Source: Rhizobiaceae bacterium
GTDB taxonomy: Bacteria; Pseudomonadota; Alphaproteobacteria; Rhizobiales; Rhizobiaceae
Reading direction: 5' to 3'
NCBI GenBank assembly: GCA_029233925.1
Contig: JARGOX010000002.1
Coordinates: 62,001-126,000, forward strand
Length of the DNA: 64,000 nucleotides
Positions 17,245 to 26,796 of this stretch are shown in pieces. A program made the position numbers and the translations under genes. Position 1 is the stretch's first letter. Every line of letters starts with the position of its first letter. The notes under the pieces were generated by a model. That model saw only the letters and a list, made by a program, of their open reading frames with translations, had not been told where the DNA came from and made no database searches.

Positions 17245-17901
17245 TCACTTTCTCGGAGATGAAACCTTGTTACCATCCCTAGCTGCAATCGCAGCACGAA
17301 CAGTCTCAGGAAGCTTTTCGTGCAGATCAGCGATCTTTTTTGGCTCGGTGATCATCCTCTCGGCGATGGCGTTAACCAACCAGAATAACGCCGTCACTGT
17401 GTCCGCTTCATCATCAACAACAATCGCCCCGGGATGAACTGCGTTATTTCCGATGACACGGACCACGTCCAAGGCCTGTTGGATCTCTATGGGCAATCCT
17501 TTCGCCACGAGACTTTTAATGTCTGTGTTGATGTTTTTCCCTTTCTCACCCAGTTGAATACATAACAGCTGGACACCAAGTCGAAGCAATGCCGCGGCCC
17601 CTCTAGGACTGCTCTGGGCGATTGCGGCAGCTTCGACATAAACGTCTCGAATGTCCTGACGGAGATCCTGATTCGGAGGTGGTGCGCCATATGAGCCGGG
17701 GAACACCAATTTCTCGAACAACCAGTAAGCCGGCTTACTACAATGACAGCATCGCGATAATCGAAACTCTTCGACATGAAACGGGCTCTGCGAATCAACG
17801 CTTACCGCACGTCCTTCAAACCAATGATGATGAGAATACGCGCCGCAGGTGGGGCAGTGAAATGCAGTAGCGCCTAGCATTGGTGGCGAGAACTTTTCCA
17901 T
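17245..17901 (-). CDS. DUF4145 domain protein
   Basis: A 218-residue protein of the DUF4145 type. It has a zinc-ribbon-like N-terminus with CPTCGAY and CCHCSKPAYWLFEKL. A helical domain follows with SPRGAAALLRLGVQLLCIQLG, GLPIEIQQALDVVRVIGNNA and VHPG, all usual in this family. DUF4145 proteins are often found alone or beside restriction and defence genes; no partner gene is visible here, so no defence role is claimed. The minus-strand gene sits downstream of comM. Confidence 0.82.
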   Translation of the reverse strand: MEKFSPPMLGATAFHCPTCGAYSHHHWFEGRAVSVDSQSPFHVEEFRLSRCCHCSKPAYWLFEKLVFPGSYGAPPPNQDLRQDIRDVYVEAAAIAQSSPRGAAALLRLGVQLLCIQLGEKGKNINTDIKSLVAKGLPIEIQQALDVVRVIGNNAVHPGAIVVDDEADTVTALFWLVNAIAERMITEPKKIADLHEKLPETVRAAIAARDGNKVSSPRK

Positions 17902-18083
17902 AAATCTGTCTTGTCCATTCTACAATAACATTCAGACAATGAGCTTCCGAAGTTTATCTGGGATATCCAAGTTCAACTCAGCAGCAGGTTATGTAAATCT
18001 GCTGCTGTCATTTCAGGGGAACGTTTGGCTGCTTCTTGGCCCTTTATTTCAAAACTTCGTCCGCTGCGCACTATACATGATAC

Positions 18084-19616
18084 TCACGCAGCAGCGGACA
18101 GCGCATTGCCGGCAATGCGGTAGGAGATGGATTCGGCGATATGCAGGCGGCCGACCGTTTCCGCATCTTCCAGATCGGCGAGTGTGCGGGCGACCTTGAG
18201 GATGCGGTGATAGGCGCGGGCGGAAAACTTCATTTTTTCGGCGGCGTCGTGCAACAGGGTCATGCCGGCAGCATCGGGGCTTGCCACGGTCTCAATCAGT
18301 GATGTGGGACACAGCGCATTGCAGGTGACGGATGGTTGGCCGAGCTGCAGGAACCTCTGCTTCTGGCGCTCGCGCGCCATGGCCACCCGACAGGCGACCT
18401 GCGCGCTGGTTTCGCTTGCCCCTGGCTTGATCAGATCGATGGCTGTAACAGCCGGAACCGTGATCCGCAGGTCGATGCGGTCCAGCAGCGGCCCGGATAT
18501 GCGGGCCTGATAATCGGCCTGGCAACGGGCGCCACGGGCACAGACATGGCCGGGTTCGCCCGCCATGCCGCAACGGCAGGGGTTCATCGCGGCAATCAAC
18601 TGGATGCGGGCCGGATAGCTGACATGATGATTGGCCCTTGCAATGACGCTTTCACCGCTTTCGAGCGGCTGGCGCAGGGAATCCAGCACCTGTGGCGTGA
18701 ATTCGGGGAACTCGTCAAGAAACAGGACCCCGTTGTGGGCCAGCGACACTTCGCCGGGCTTTGCCCGCATGCCGCCACCCACCATGGCCGCCATGGAGGC
18801 GGAATGATGCGGCGCGCGAAAGGGACGGCGATCCGACAGTTCACCACCGGACAATTGCCCGGCAATGGAATGGATCATCGAGACCTCCAGCAGTTCGGCC
18901 GGCGACAGGGGCGGCAATATGGAGGCAAGCCGCGCCGCCAGCATGGATTTGCCCGATCCCGGCGGGCCGGACATCAGCAGATTATGGCCACCGGCGGCGG
19001 CCACTTCCAGGGCACGCTTGGCGGTTTCCTGACCCTTGATGTCGGACAGGTCAGGCAGATTGTCCACGGCGTCGCGTATCGCCGGTTCCGGCCGTGTCAG
19101 CACCTGTGTTCCACGAAAATGATTGGCCATGGCGATCAGGCTGCGCGGTGCAAGAATGTCGAGATCAGCGCTGGCCCAGGCCGCCTCCGAGCCGCAATCG
19201 GCCGGACAGATCAGCCCCTTGCCTTCGCCATTCGCCCCAATGGCCGCCGGCAATATGCCTGCAACGGGCGTAATGGTGCCATCCAGCGACAATTCGCCGA
19301 GGACCACGTAATTGGCAAGCGCATCGGCTGGTATTGCGCCCAGGGCTGCCATCAGACCGAGCGCAATGGGCAGATCAAAATGGCTGCCTTCCTTGGGCAG
19401 GTCCGCCGGCGCGAGATTGACGGTGACCTTTTTTGCCGGAAGAGCAAGACCCGAGGCATGCAGCGCCGCCTGAACCCGATCCCGGCTCTCGGCCACGGCC
19501 TTGTCGGGCAGACCGACAATGTTCATGCCGATCTTGCCCGGCGCAACCATCACCTGCACATCGACCGGCACCGCGCTGATGCCCTGAAACGATACTGTAC
19601 TGACCCGCGAAACCAT
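18084..19616 (-). CDS. comM: ComM/YifB AAA+ ATPase (magnesium-chelatase-like)
   Basis: A 510-residue helicase-like AAA+ protein. In naturally competent bacteria ComM promotes branch migration during transformation; it is widespread in others too. The N-terminal Lon-protease-like domain contains VGLPDKAVAESRDRVQAAL. Walker A is GPPGSGKSMLA, Walker B GVLFLDEFPEF, and the C-terminal region has the cysteine motif AAMNPCRCG. I chose ATG 19616 (MVSRVSTVSFQG) since the family starts there; the longer frame to 19730 adds unrelated residues. Confidence 0.93.
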   Translation of the reverse strand: MVSRVSTVSFQGISAVPVDVQVMVAPGKIGMNIVGLPDKAVAESRDRVQAALHASGLALPAKKVTVNLAPADLPKEGSHFDLPIALGLMAALGAIPADALANYVVLGELSLDGTITPVAGILPAAIGANGEGKGLICPADCGSEAAWASADLDILAPRSLIAMANHFRGTQVLTRPEPAIRDAVDNLPDLSDIKGQETAKRALEVAAAGGHNLLMSGPPGSGKSMLAARLASILPPLSPAELLEVSMIHSIAGQLSGGELSDRRPFRAPHHSASMAAMVGGGMRAKPGEVSLAHNGVLFLDEFPEFTPQVLDSLRQPLESGESVIARANHHVSYPARIQLIAAMNPCRCGMAGEPGHVCARGARCQADYQARISGPLLDRIDLRITVPAVTAIDLIKPGASETSAQVACRVAMARERQKQRFLQLGQPSVTCNALCPTSLIETVASPDAAGMTLLHDAAEKMKFSARAYHRILKVARTLADLEDAETVGRLHIAESISYRIAGNALSAAA

Positions 19617-19858
19617 CGGCCAAATCCACCTCTTGCGTGCTTGCCGCACAACCACACCGCGTGATCCATCCTTACACCATCGTGAAACCGACAACAAGAA
19701 CAAATACGGAACGATTGTTGGCAGGCGCAAAATGCAACTGGTGCAAGCACAGGAGAATTGGCTGTTGGCCGTAAGCGCATGCGGTTGAAAACAGGGAATG
19801 GGGCCAGATTTGTCGGACCGGCCTGCTTGCTGCTCCCGGCTGCCTGACCCCAGGCGTA

Positions 19859-20752
19859 TCAGGCCTTCGCGGCTTCCAACCTCGCCGTCAGGTGGTCAGC
19901 CAAAGCCCGCACGCGGCGTGGCTGGTTGCGCCCTGGCGGGAAAAGCAGCTGCATCGGGCTGGGTGGCGCAGCATAGGCGGCAAGCAGTTCGATGAGGCGA
20001 CCTGCTTTCAGGTCGGGGCCGACGTCCAGTTCGGATTTCATGATGATCCCATGTCCCTCAAGGGCCCATTTTCGAACCAGAGCGCCATCATTGGAGACGC
20101 GGTTGCCCCTGACCGTCAATATCTGTTTTATCTCACCGATCCCGAGACGCCAGACATTGTCGAGATTGCCGCCGAAACGCATCAGGAGGCAATTATGCGC
20201 CTTGAGGTCCACCGGCGTTTTCGGGGCGCCATGGGCTTCGACGTAGCCGGGTGCAGCGCAGACGACCCGCCGCGTGGCCGGCAGACGCCGCAAGCGCAAG
20301 GTGCTGTCGGTGATCTCGCCGAAGCGGATGGCAATATCGATGCCCTGGCCGACGATGTCGACATAGCCGTCGGCCAAAAGCAGTTCGACGCTCACGTCCG
20401 GATATTGCGCAAGGAATTTTGAAATTGCATCCGACACAAGGTTGCGCCCGAGATCACTGGGCGCACTGACGCGGACCGGCCCGGAAAGCCTCTTGGCGCC
20501 AAAACGAATGCGACTATCAAGATCCTCGACCTCGACGAGCACCTGTTTGGCGCCTATGACAAGGGTGCGGCCTTCCTCGGTCAGGCTGATGGCGCGGGTG
20601 GTTCGATTGAGAAGCGCCACGCCATAATGCGCCTCGAGAGCCGCAAGCCGTTCCGACACCGTTGTGGGCGACAGGCCCGCCTCACGCCCGGCGGCCGACA
20701 GGCTGCCCTTTTCGACGATGATCAGGAACAGGGCAATGTTGTCGAGCAGCAT
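19859..20752 (-). CDS. LysR-family transcriptional regulator
   Basis: A 297-residue LysR regulator. The N-terminal helix-turn-helix reads LDNIALFLIIVEKGSLSAAG then GLSPTTVSERLAALEAHYG. The substrate domain has VRVSAPSDLGRN and the inverted SVELLLADGYVDIVGQGIDIAIR pattern common in the CrgA/DmlR branch. ATG 20752 is the start. It is divergent from the small monooxygenase gene 94 bases away and likely controls it and the following dehydrogenase. Confidence 0.92.
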   Translation of the reverse strand: MLLDNIALFLIIVEKGSLSAAGREAGLSPTTVSERLAALEAHYGVALLNRTTRAISLTEEGRTLVIGAKQVLVEVEDLDSRIRFGAKRLSGPVRVSAPSDLGRNLVSDAISKFLAQYPDVSVELLLADGYVDIVGQGIDIAIRFGEITDSTLRLRRLPATRRVVCAAPGYVEAHGAPKTPVDLKAHNCLLMRFGGNLDNVWRLGIGEIKQILTVRGNRVSNDGALVRKWALEGHGIIMKSELDVGPDLKAGRLIELLAAYAAPPSPMQLLFPPGRNQPRRVRALADHLTARLEAAKA

Positions 20753-20846
20753 TATACGGATTCTCCGGATTGTTATTCCTGAAATAGCCTGTTTATCCGG
20801 CTGTGGCGATAGTTTAATGAGAGGGGCAACAAACGGAGATGCCACC

Positions 20847-21137
20847 ATGAGCCAATTGACCATCGTAGCCAATATCATTGCCAAACCCGACCAGATCGAA
20901 AGCGTGAAGGCGGAACTGCTGAAACTGGTGCCGATGACCCGCACCGAGGACGGCTGCATCAACTATGATCTGCATCAGGACAATGACAATCCGGCGCATT
21001 TCACGTTTTATGAAAACTGGCAAAGCCGGGATTTGTGGCAGACGCACATGAAAGCACCGCATCTCAGCGATTATATGGCTGCCACGAATGGCGCCATTGT
21101 GGAATTCACATTGAGCGAGATGACCCGGCTCGGTTGA
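20847..21137 (+). CDS. Antibiotic biosynthesis monooxygenase (YgiN-like quinol monooxygenase)
   Basis: A 96-residue ABM-fold protein that probably acts as a dimer on quinols or similar substrates without a cofactor. Signature segments are LTIVANIIAKPDQIESVKAE, EDGCINYDLHQDNDNP and FTFYENWQSRDLWQTHM. The start is ATG 20847, with CGGAG upstream. It sits between a divergent LysR regulator and an MDR dehydrogenase (84-base gap), a common oxidative-stress or quinone-detoxification arrangement. Confidence 0.9.
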   Translation: MSQLTIVANIIAKPDQIESVKAELLKLVPMTRTEDGCINYDLHQDNDNPAHFTFYENWQSRDLWQTHMKAPHLSDYMAATNGAIVEFTLSEMTRLG

Positions 21138-21221
21138 GTCCAGGTTCGCCGCCAACCGCATCCAAAGTATGGCACGCCCATGGGCGTGCCGGCCCTTCGA
21201 AGTTTACTCAGGAGAAAATCC

Positions 21222-22250
21222 ATGAAAGCCGTCGGCTATAAACACGCCGGTCCCATCGACCGTGACGATGCCCTGATCGATCTGGAGATCGACAAGCCCA
21301 CCCCGTCGGGCCATGACCTGCTGGTCAGGGTCGAAGCCGTATCGGTGAACCCGGTGGACACCAAAATCCGCACGAGACGCGAACCCGAAGGCGACACGCC
21401 AGCGATCCTTGGCTGGGACGCGGTCGGCGAAGTCGTCGCAACCGGCGACAAGGCGGGCGGCGACAAGGCGGGCGAGTTCAAGCCCGGCGACAAAGTCTGG
21501 TATGCGGGCGCCATCAATCGTCCCGGCACCAACGCCGAATACCATCTTGTCGACGCGCGCATCACCGGCCATGCACCGAAAAACATCCCGACGGCAGAGG
21601 CGGCGGCGCTTCCGCTGACAGCCCTGACCGCCCATGAGATGCTGTTTGACCGGCTGCGGGTCAATGACCCGGTTCCCGGCGCAGCAAAGGCCATCGTCAT
21701 CATCGGCGGCGCGGGCGGCGTGGGCTCCATTGCAATCCAGCTTCTGCGCGTGCTGACTGACCTTACAATCATCGCCACCGCCTCGCGCCCCGAGACGCAG
21801 GACTGGGTCCGCGAACTCGGCGCACATCATGTGGTGGATCACACCAAACCCCTGCCCGAACAGATTGCTGCACTCGGCATTGGCGCGCCTGCCTTCGTCT
21901 TTTCGACGAACTTCTCCGATACCTATGCGCAGGCGGCAGCCGATTTCATCGCGCCACAGGGCCGCTTCGGACTGATCGATGATCCGCAGAACTTCAACAT
22001 CATGCCGTTCAAGAGCAAGGCGATCTCGATCCATTGGGAGTTGATGTTTACACGGTCACTTTTCACCACTGACGATATGGCGCGTCAGGGCGAGATTCTT
22101 AACGAGGTGGCGGCACTGATCGACACCGACAAGATCCGCTCCACCGCGACGGCGGCCTACGGCACGATCAATGCCGAGAACCTGAAACGCGCCCATGCGC
22201 TTATCGAAAGCGGCAAGGCCCGGGGAAAGATCGTCCTGGAAGGCTTCTGA
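21222..22250 (+). CDS. MDR-family zinc-binding-type alcohol dehydrogenase / quinone oxidoreductase
   Basis: A 342-residue medium-chain reductase. It has the GroES-like N-terminus (SVNPVDTKIRTRR, LGWDAVGEVVATG) and the NADPH-binding loop VIIGGAGGVGSIAIQLLR. No catalytic zinc cysteine/histidine set is visible, so an NADPH-dependent quinone or enone reductase of the zinc-binding-ADH subgroup is most likely. CAGGAGA precedes ATG 21222. Residues 75-84 are an in-frame duplication of GDKAG. Confidence 0.9.
   Translation: MKAVGYKHAGPIDRDDALIDLEIDKPTPSGHDLLVRVEAVSVNPVDTKIRTRREPEGDTPAILGWDAVGEVVATGDKAGGDKAGEFKPGDKVWYAGAINRPGTNAEYHLVDARITGHAPKNIPTAEAAALPLTALTAHEMLFDRLRVNDPVPGAAKAIVIIGGAGGVGSIAIQLLRVLTDLTIIATASRPETQDWVRELGAHHVVDHTKPLPEQIAALGIGAPAFVFSTNFSDTYAQAAADFIAPQGRFGLIDDPQNFNIMPFKSKAISIHWELMFTRSLFTTDDMARQGEILNEVAALIDTDKIRSTATAAYGTINAENLKRAHALIESGKARGKIVLEGF
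21444..21473 (+). repeat. In-frame 15-bp tandem duplication inside the MDR gene
   Basis: GGCGACAAGGCGGGC occurs twice in a row and gives GDKAGGDKAG in the protein, in the loop just after the GEVVATG strand. Its perfect identity at DNA level suggests a recent slippage event. Confidence 0.9.
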
Positions 22251-22259
22251 CGCGCAAGA

Positions 22260-22279
22260 GTGGCTGGTGCTCCAGCCAC
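22260..22279 (+). terminator. Hairpin after the MDR dehydrogenase
   Basis: GTGGCTGG pairs with CCAGCCAC around a TGCT loop, nine bases after the stop. No T run follows, so it may be a weak terminator or a transcript-end stabiliser. Confidence 0.4.
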
Positions 22280-22543
22280 CCTTCGACTGACCTTCGTCCG
22301 CGCCTTCAGGCCCTCCAGGCGTCACTGCGTGGTTTTCACCGCGGCAGAAGCGCCCATCAAATTGACCGATTGCGCCGGAAACCGCAGCGGTCGAAATTTC
22401 ATAATGTGCGTTTGCTTTTGCCAGTCGCGGCGTTAGAAGAAACCTTACTGCAGTGCGATGCAGGGTCGGCTTTGACGGGATCACGGGCAATGTGGCCCGG
22501 CAGCATTGTTTAATGACCCGCTTTCTGATCACGAGGAACGCCC

Positions 22544-23722
22544 TTGAGCTCCGCCAATCATCTTGAAGACCTGTTGAGCGCCACCCGGACCGCATTCACA
22601 AGCGGCGCTTTGTTGCGGCTCAAGCTGGCCGGTTATCACGGCAGCGAGCCTGAACTTAAGTCGGTCGAGATCAAGAAAATCACGGTCAAGGGCGGGGACA
22701 GGTTCTCCTTCACCTATCACTACAAGACACGCGACATCATCAAGAATTTCATCGAGCCCGAGGCGCTGGCTTTGATGCGCACTGCGCTTACAGAAGCGTT
22801 CCGAAGCGCGCAATTGACAACCACCGACTTTGACATGAACTTTGAACGGTTTGGCGACAAGATGCGGCTCAAGCGCACCGAAGTGGCAGGACGTACAGCG
22901 CCATCGACCGCGCACAACCGGGCCAAGAACCGTCCTTTGACCACGACCGACAAACCCTGGCTGAAAGCGCTGGGCCTTGCCGGCAAGGATGGCAAGGTGC
23001 GCCACAATGCGCAGGACAAGTTCCGCCAGATCAACAAGATGGTGGAGATTTTCGCGCCGCTGATTCAGACGATCAAGGCGGATCGACCGTTGATCGTCGA
23101 TATGGGCGCTGGCAAAGGCTATCTCGATTTCGCGCTCTATGACTATCTCGCCACTGTCGCCATGCGTCCAGTGGCCATTGTCGGCGTCGAGATGCGCCAG
23201 CAACTGGTGGACGATGGCAATGCCACGGCACGGGCATCGGGCTTTGACGGTCTCAGCTTTCAGGCCGACACCATCATGGATTATGACGCCGGCGGCGCCG
23301 ATGCTGTGATTGCGCTGCATGCCTGCGACACGGCAACCGACGATGCGATCTTCAAAGGCATCAGCGCCGACGCTGCGCTGATTGCGGTGGCGCCCTGCTG
23401 TCACAAGCAGATCCGCCGGCAGATGGCAGATGGCCGGCCCGATGAGCGACTCGACGTGCTGCTGCGGCATGGCATCTTTCTGGAGCGACAGGCCGAGATG
23501 GCCACTGATACGTTGCGGGCGCTGCTGCTGGAGCTCAATGGCTACCGCACCAAAGTGTTCGAGTTTGTCTCCGACGCGCATACGCCCAAGAACAATCTGA
23601 TTGTTGCCGAAAAGGATGGCCGCATGGGCCGCGACCGCGATGCGGTCCTCGCGCAGATCGCCGGGATCAAGGCGATGTTCGGCATCAGGCAGCATTATCT
23701 GGAAAGCCTGCTCGACCTTTGA
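22544..23722 (+). CDS. SAM-dependent methyltransferase (Methyltransf_32-like)
   Basis: A 392-residue class I methyltransferase. The SAM motif is LIVDMGAGKGYLDFALYDYL, followed by VGVEMRQQLVDDGN. The family motif ALHACDTATDDAIFKGI and VAPCCHKQIRRQM are the pattern of the Methyltransf_32 group (related to tRNA and GSTCD-type methyltransferases). Its substrate is unknown. The start appears to be TTG 22544, because GAGGAA stands seven bases before it and no nearby ATG has one. rnd follows on the same strand. Confidence 0.85.
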   Translation: MSSANHLEDLLSATRTAFTSGALLRLKLAGYHGSEPELKSVEIKKITVKGGDRFSFTYHYKTRDIIKNFIEPEALALMRTALTEAFRSAQLTTTDFDMNFERFGDKMRLKRTEVAGRTAPSTAHNRAKNRPLTTTDKPWLKALGLAGKDGKVRHNAQDKFRQINKMVEIFAPLIQTIKADRPLIVDMGAGKGYLDFALYDYLATVAMRPVAIVGVEMRQQLVDDGNATARASGFDGLSFQADTIMDYDAGGADAVIALHACDTATDDAIFKGISADAALIAVAPCCHKQIRRQMADGRPDERLDVLLRHGIFLERQAEMATDTLRALLLELNGYRTKVFEFVSDAHTPKNNLIVAEKDGRMGRDRDAVLAQIAGIKAMFGIRQHYLESLLDL

Positions 23723-23815
23723 CAAGGCGGCTGGACGGCGGCGATTGAAGCCTATATGCCGATGGCGCGCCCTGACAGGGGTCGCCGACACAGGAAAACA
23801 AAGGCAGGGTTCATC

Positions 23816-24436
23816 ATGACGATCCGGTTTCACAAGGGCGATATCAGCGAGAAAGATGCGGCGCGTTACAGCGCGGACATTGCCATCGATACTGAGACGC
23901 TGGGCCTGAAACCGCATCGCGACCGCCTGTGCCTTGTGCAGCTGTCACCGGGTGACGGAAGCGCCGATGTCATTCAGATCGCCAAGGGCCAGAAAAAGGC
24001 GCCCAATCTCGTGGCGCTTTTGAAAGACCGCAAAAAGACCAAGATATTTCATTATGGCCGTTTTGACATCGCCGTGCTTTTTCACACATTCGGCGTCACC
24101 TGCGAGCCGGTTTTCTGCACCAAGATCGCGTCACGCCTGACCCGCACCTACACGGATCGCCACGGGCTGAAAGACAATCTGCGTGAAATGCTGGAGGTTG
24201 ATATTTCCAAGCAGCAGCAATCCTCCGACTGGGCCGCCGAAAAACTGAGCCAGGCCCAGCTTGCCTATGCGGCATCCGACGTCCTGCATCTGCACGCGCT
24301 GCGCGACAAATTGCAGGCCAGGCTTGAGCGGGAAGAACGGACAAAGCTTGCCGATGGCTGTTTCAAATTTCTGCCGACGCGGGCCAAACTGGATCTGGCC
24401 GGCTGGGACGAGATCGATATTTTCGCCCATAGCTGA
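23816..24436 (+). CDS. RNase D-like 3'-5' exonuclease
   Basis: A 206-residue DEDDy exonuclease. Exo motif I is AIDTETLGLKPHRDRLCLVQ, motif II is FHYGRFDIAVLFHTF, and motif III is QLAYAASDVLHLHALRDKL with the Tyr and Asp of the DEDDy class. It lacks the HRDC domains of full-length RNase D, as the short alphaproteobacterial form usually does. Likely roles are tRNA or small-RNA 3' trimming. ATG 23816 fits the family start. Confidence 0.9.
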   Translation: MTIRFHKGDISEKDAARYSADIAIDTETLGLKPHRDRLCLVQLSPGDGSADVIQIAKGQKKAPNLVALLKDRKKTKIFHYGRFDIAVLFHTFGVTCEPVFCTKIASRLTRTYTDRHGLKDNLREMLEVDISKQQQSSDWAAEKLSQAQLAYAASDVLHLHALRDKLQARLEREERTKLADGCFKFLPTRAKLDLAGWDEIDIFAHS

Positions 24437-24655
24437 CGACCGGACTTACAGCAGCGAAAAGGCTGGTCATGTGGGCATGTACCGACTCAAACGACCGGCG
24501 CGCGACACAAGCATAGACGCAGTCATCGCGGAAACCGGCTCTGCCGGCCGTGCGGCTTGTAATGGCCATCTGTTTCGCATCTTTTATGAACAGCAGCCTA
24601 TCGACCAGCGCAGCGGCATCGCTGGCGGATACGGGATCGGCCAAGCTTTGGACAG

Positions 24656-26371
24656 GTGATGATCGAATTGATCGACAGGATTTTTGATGCCGCTCCGCTC
24701 CTCGCGGTGTTCGTGACGGTCGCGCTGGGCTATCTGGTCGGCAAATTGACGATCGGCCAGTTCGTGCTGGGCGGCGTGGCCGGCTCCCTGCTCGTCGGTG
24801 TTCTTGTCGGGCAATTGGGCATTCACATCGATACATCGACAAAATCAATCTTCTTTGCCATGTTCATCTATGCGGTCGGCTATCAGGGCGGTCCGCAGTT
24901 CTTCCGCTCGATCAACCGCAATTCCCTCAACCAGGTGGCCTCCGCCCTTGTCATGTGCCTCGTCGGCCTGATCTGCGTGCTTGTCAGCGCCTGGGCCTTC
25001 GACCTGGATCGCGGCACGGCGGCCGGACTTGCCGCAGGCGGGCTGACCCAGTCGGCGATCATCGGCACTGCAGGCGATGCCATAGCCCAACTGGGCGTCT
25101 CCGCCGAACAGATCAAGATCATGCAAACCAATGTCGCCGTCGGCTTTGCGGTCTGTTATATTTTCGGCAATCTCGGACCCATCATCATGGTCACATGGTT
25201 CCTGCCGATGATGATGAAATGGAATATCCGCGAAGAGGCCGTCAAATTTGCCAGATCGATGGCTGGCGGCAAGGCGGCGCTGGAGCCCGGCCAGTTCAAT
25301 GCCATTCAATCCGTAGTGACCCGCGTCTACCGCGTATCGGACAGCAGCAAGGCTGTTGGCAAATCCACCGTGGACATTGACCGCGCGCTGCCCAATGCCG
25401 CCGTGAAAGCCATCTTGCGTGATGGTGATGTTCTTGCCCTGTCTGACGACACACGGATCGAATCCGGTGACCGCATCACCATGACCGGAAAAATCGGCGT
25501 CATGGTGGAGGCCGCTTCCTATTTCGGCACCGAAACCGTGGCGCCGGCTCATCTCCAGCTTGTCGAGGAGCAGCGCGAGATCATCCTGACCCGCAAGGCT
25601 TTCATCGGAAAGACGGTCGGCCAGATGCAAGCTCAAATGGATATTCAGACCCGGCACAGCGTCTATCTGACAGCCATCAAACGGATGGGCCAGAACCTGC
25701 CATTGCTGCCCGGCCTTGAGCTGCACCGGGGTGATGAATTGCTTCTTGCCGGTGCCCCGAAAGACCTTGCCGCAGTCCAGGCCATGATCGGTTACAGGAT
25801 TTCGGCGGCAGCAGTGACGGATTTTGTTTTCTTCGGACTTGGCATGGCGCTGGGCATTCTCATTGGAATGATCACATTCAGGATCGACGGTATTCCGGTC
25901 ACTCTTGGAACCGGTGGCGGCTGCCTGCTTTCCGGCCTGCTGTTCGGGTGGCTGCGCAGTGTTCATCCCCAGTTCGCAGCACTTCCGACAGGCGCCTCCA
26001 ATTTCCTGCGCGATTTTGGCCTTGCCGTTTTTGTGGCCATTGTCGGCGTTTCCGCCGGTCCGCAGGCCATAACAACGATACAGCAATATGGCCTGACCCT
26101 GCTTTTCCTCGGAATCGGCGTCACAATCATTCCGCAGATCATCACCTTCTACTTTTCCTATTATGTGCTTGGCATCAAAAACCCGATTGAAGCGCTTGGC
26201 TGTGTTGTCGGCGGGCGCAGTGCCAATCCCGGATTTGCCGCATTGCTGTCCAAGGCAGGCAATGCCACGCCCGTTGTCTCATTTACCGTGACCTATGCCA
26301 TCGCCACTGTCTTCCTGACCATCTGCGGGCCTTTGATTGTCGGAATCATCACAAAAAACCCGACACCATAA
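24656..26371 (+). CDS. AspT/YidE-type antiporter (AAEx family)
   Basis: A 571-residue membrane protein with two hydrophobic halves, each of about five helices, around a hydrophilic centre with two TrkA-C-like domains. Signatures are FFAMFIYAVGYQGGPQFFRS, GGLTQSAIIGTAGDAIAQLG and, in the second half, VVGGRSANPGFAALLSKAGN. The best known member exchanges aspartate for alanine; YidE-type members have unknown substrates. GTG 24656 and ATG 24659 are adjacent starts. No aspartate decarboxylase is nearby, so the substrate is open. Confidence 0.88.
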   Translation: MMIELIDRIFDAAPLLAVFVTVALGYLVGKLTIGQFVLGGVAGSLLVGVLVGQLGIHIDTSTKSIFFAMFIYAVGYQGGPQFFRSINRNSLNQVASALVMCLVGLICVLVSAWAFDLDRGTAAGLAAGGLTQSAIIGTAGDAIAQLGVSAEQIKIMQTNVAVGFAVCYIFGNLGPIIMVTWFLPMMMKWNIREEAVKFARSMAGGKAALEPGQFNAIQSVVTRVYRVSDSSKAVGKSTVDIDRALPNAAVKAILRDGDVLALSDDTRIESGDRITMTGKIGVMVEAASYFGTETVAPAHLQLVEEQREIILTRKAFIGKTVGQMQAQMDIQTRHSVYLTAIKRMGQNLPLLPGLELHRGDELLLAGAPKDLAAVQAMIGYRISAAAVTDFVFFGLGMALGILIGMITFRIDGIPVTLGTGGGCLLSGLLFGWLRSVHPQFAALPTGASNFLRDFGLAVFVAIVGVSAGPQAITTIQQYGLTLLFLGIGVTIIPQIITFYFSYYVLGIKNPIEALGCVVGGRSANPGFAALLSKAGNATPVVSFTVTYAIATVFLTICGPLIVGIITKNPTP

Positions 26372-26796
26372 TCGCAAGGAATTTGAAAAAGGCAGGGCAT
26401 GGGTGACCATTAGAAAGCTTCACCGGTAAATTCCATGACGCACGAGGCCGCGGGCGGATAATGAACGGATACAGCCTGGTTCCAAGGTCTGCCTGGAGCA
26501 TATCTGGTGGGCCCGACATTATCCTTGGTGCATTTCCCTTTCCATAACGGCGACAGGTTGCAGCGTGCCTGCCCCCCACGCAGCCACGTCATCACTGTAT
26601 TTGCAACGGGCAGAGAAACCATGCCAACATTGACTATCCAAAAGAATAGGTCCGCTCTCTTAAGAGAAGGCGAAATCCATTGGCTAAGGTGATAATGAGA
26701 TACCAAGAACGTTGACTGGAATGAATTGCCGGCAATGGCGCACTTTGCTGGTCAATCCCTGAAGTACAATCCATTTTCTGACCGGGACCGAGAAAC
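26372..26796. other. Intergenic region, no supported gene
   Basis: 425 bases between the transporter and the SUOX-fold gene. The longest frame is on the minus strand: 26410-26706 from a TTG, or 26410-26622 from an ATG (MVSLPVANTVMTWLRGG). It has no ribosome site and matches no family I know. The promoter of the downstream sensory locus should be here. Confidence 0.4.

Noticed and set aside
17245-17901. Defence-island membership of the DUF4145 gene
   Set aside because: DUF4145 proteins can be near defence systems, but the neighbours here are comM, an ArsR operon and a pseudogene fragment.
18336-19664. 442-residue plus-strand open frame
   Set aside because: It is antisense to comM, with no ribosome site or recognisable domain. 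It is a codon-bias shadow in GC-rich DNA.
22529-23917. 462-residue minus-strand open frame
   Set aside because: It lies antisense to the methyltransferase gene, whose SAM motifs are clear. The protein resembles nothing.
24845-26086. 413-residue minus-strand open frame
   Set aside because: It is antisense to the AspT-type transporter; its His- and Gln-rich composition is typical of shadow frames.
26410-26706. Small minus-strand gene upstream of the SUOX-fold gene
   Set aside because: It has only a TTG or a poorly placed ATG start, no ribosome site and no known family. It is not excluded, but not supported.
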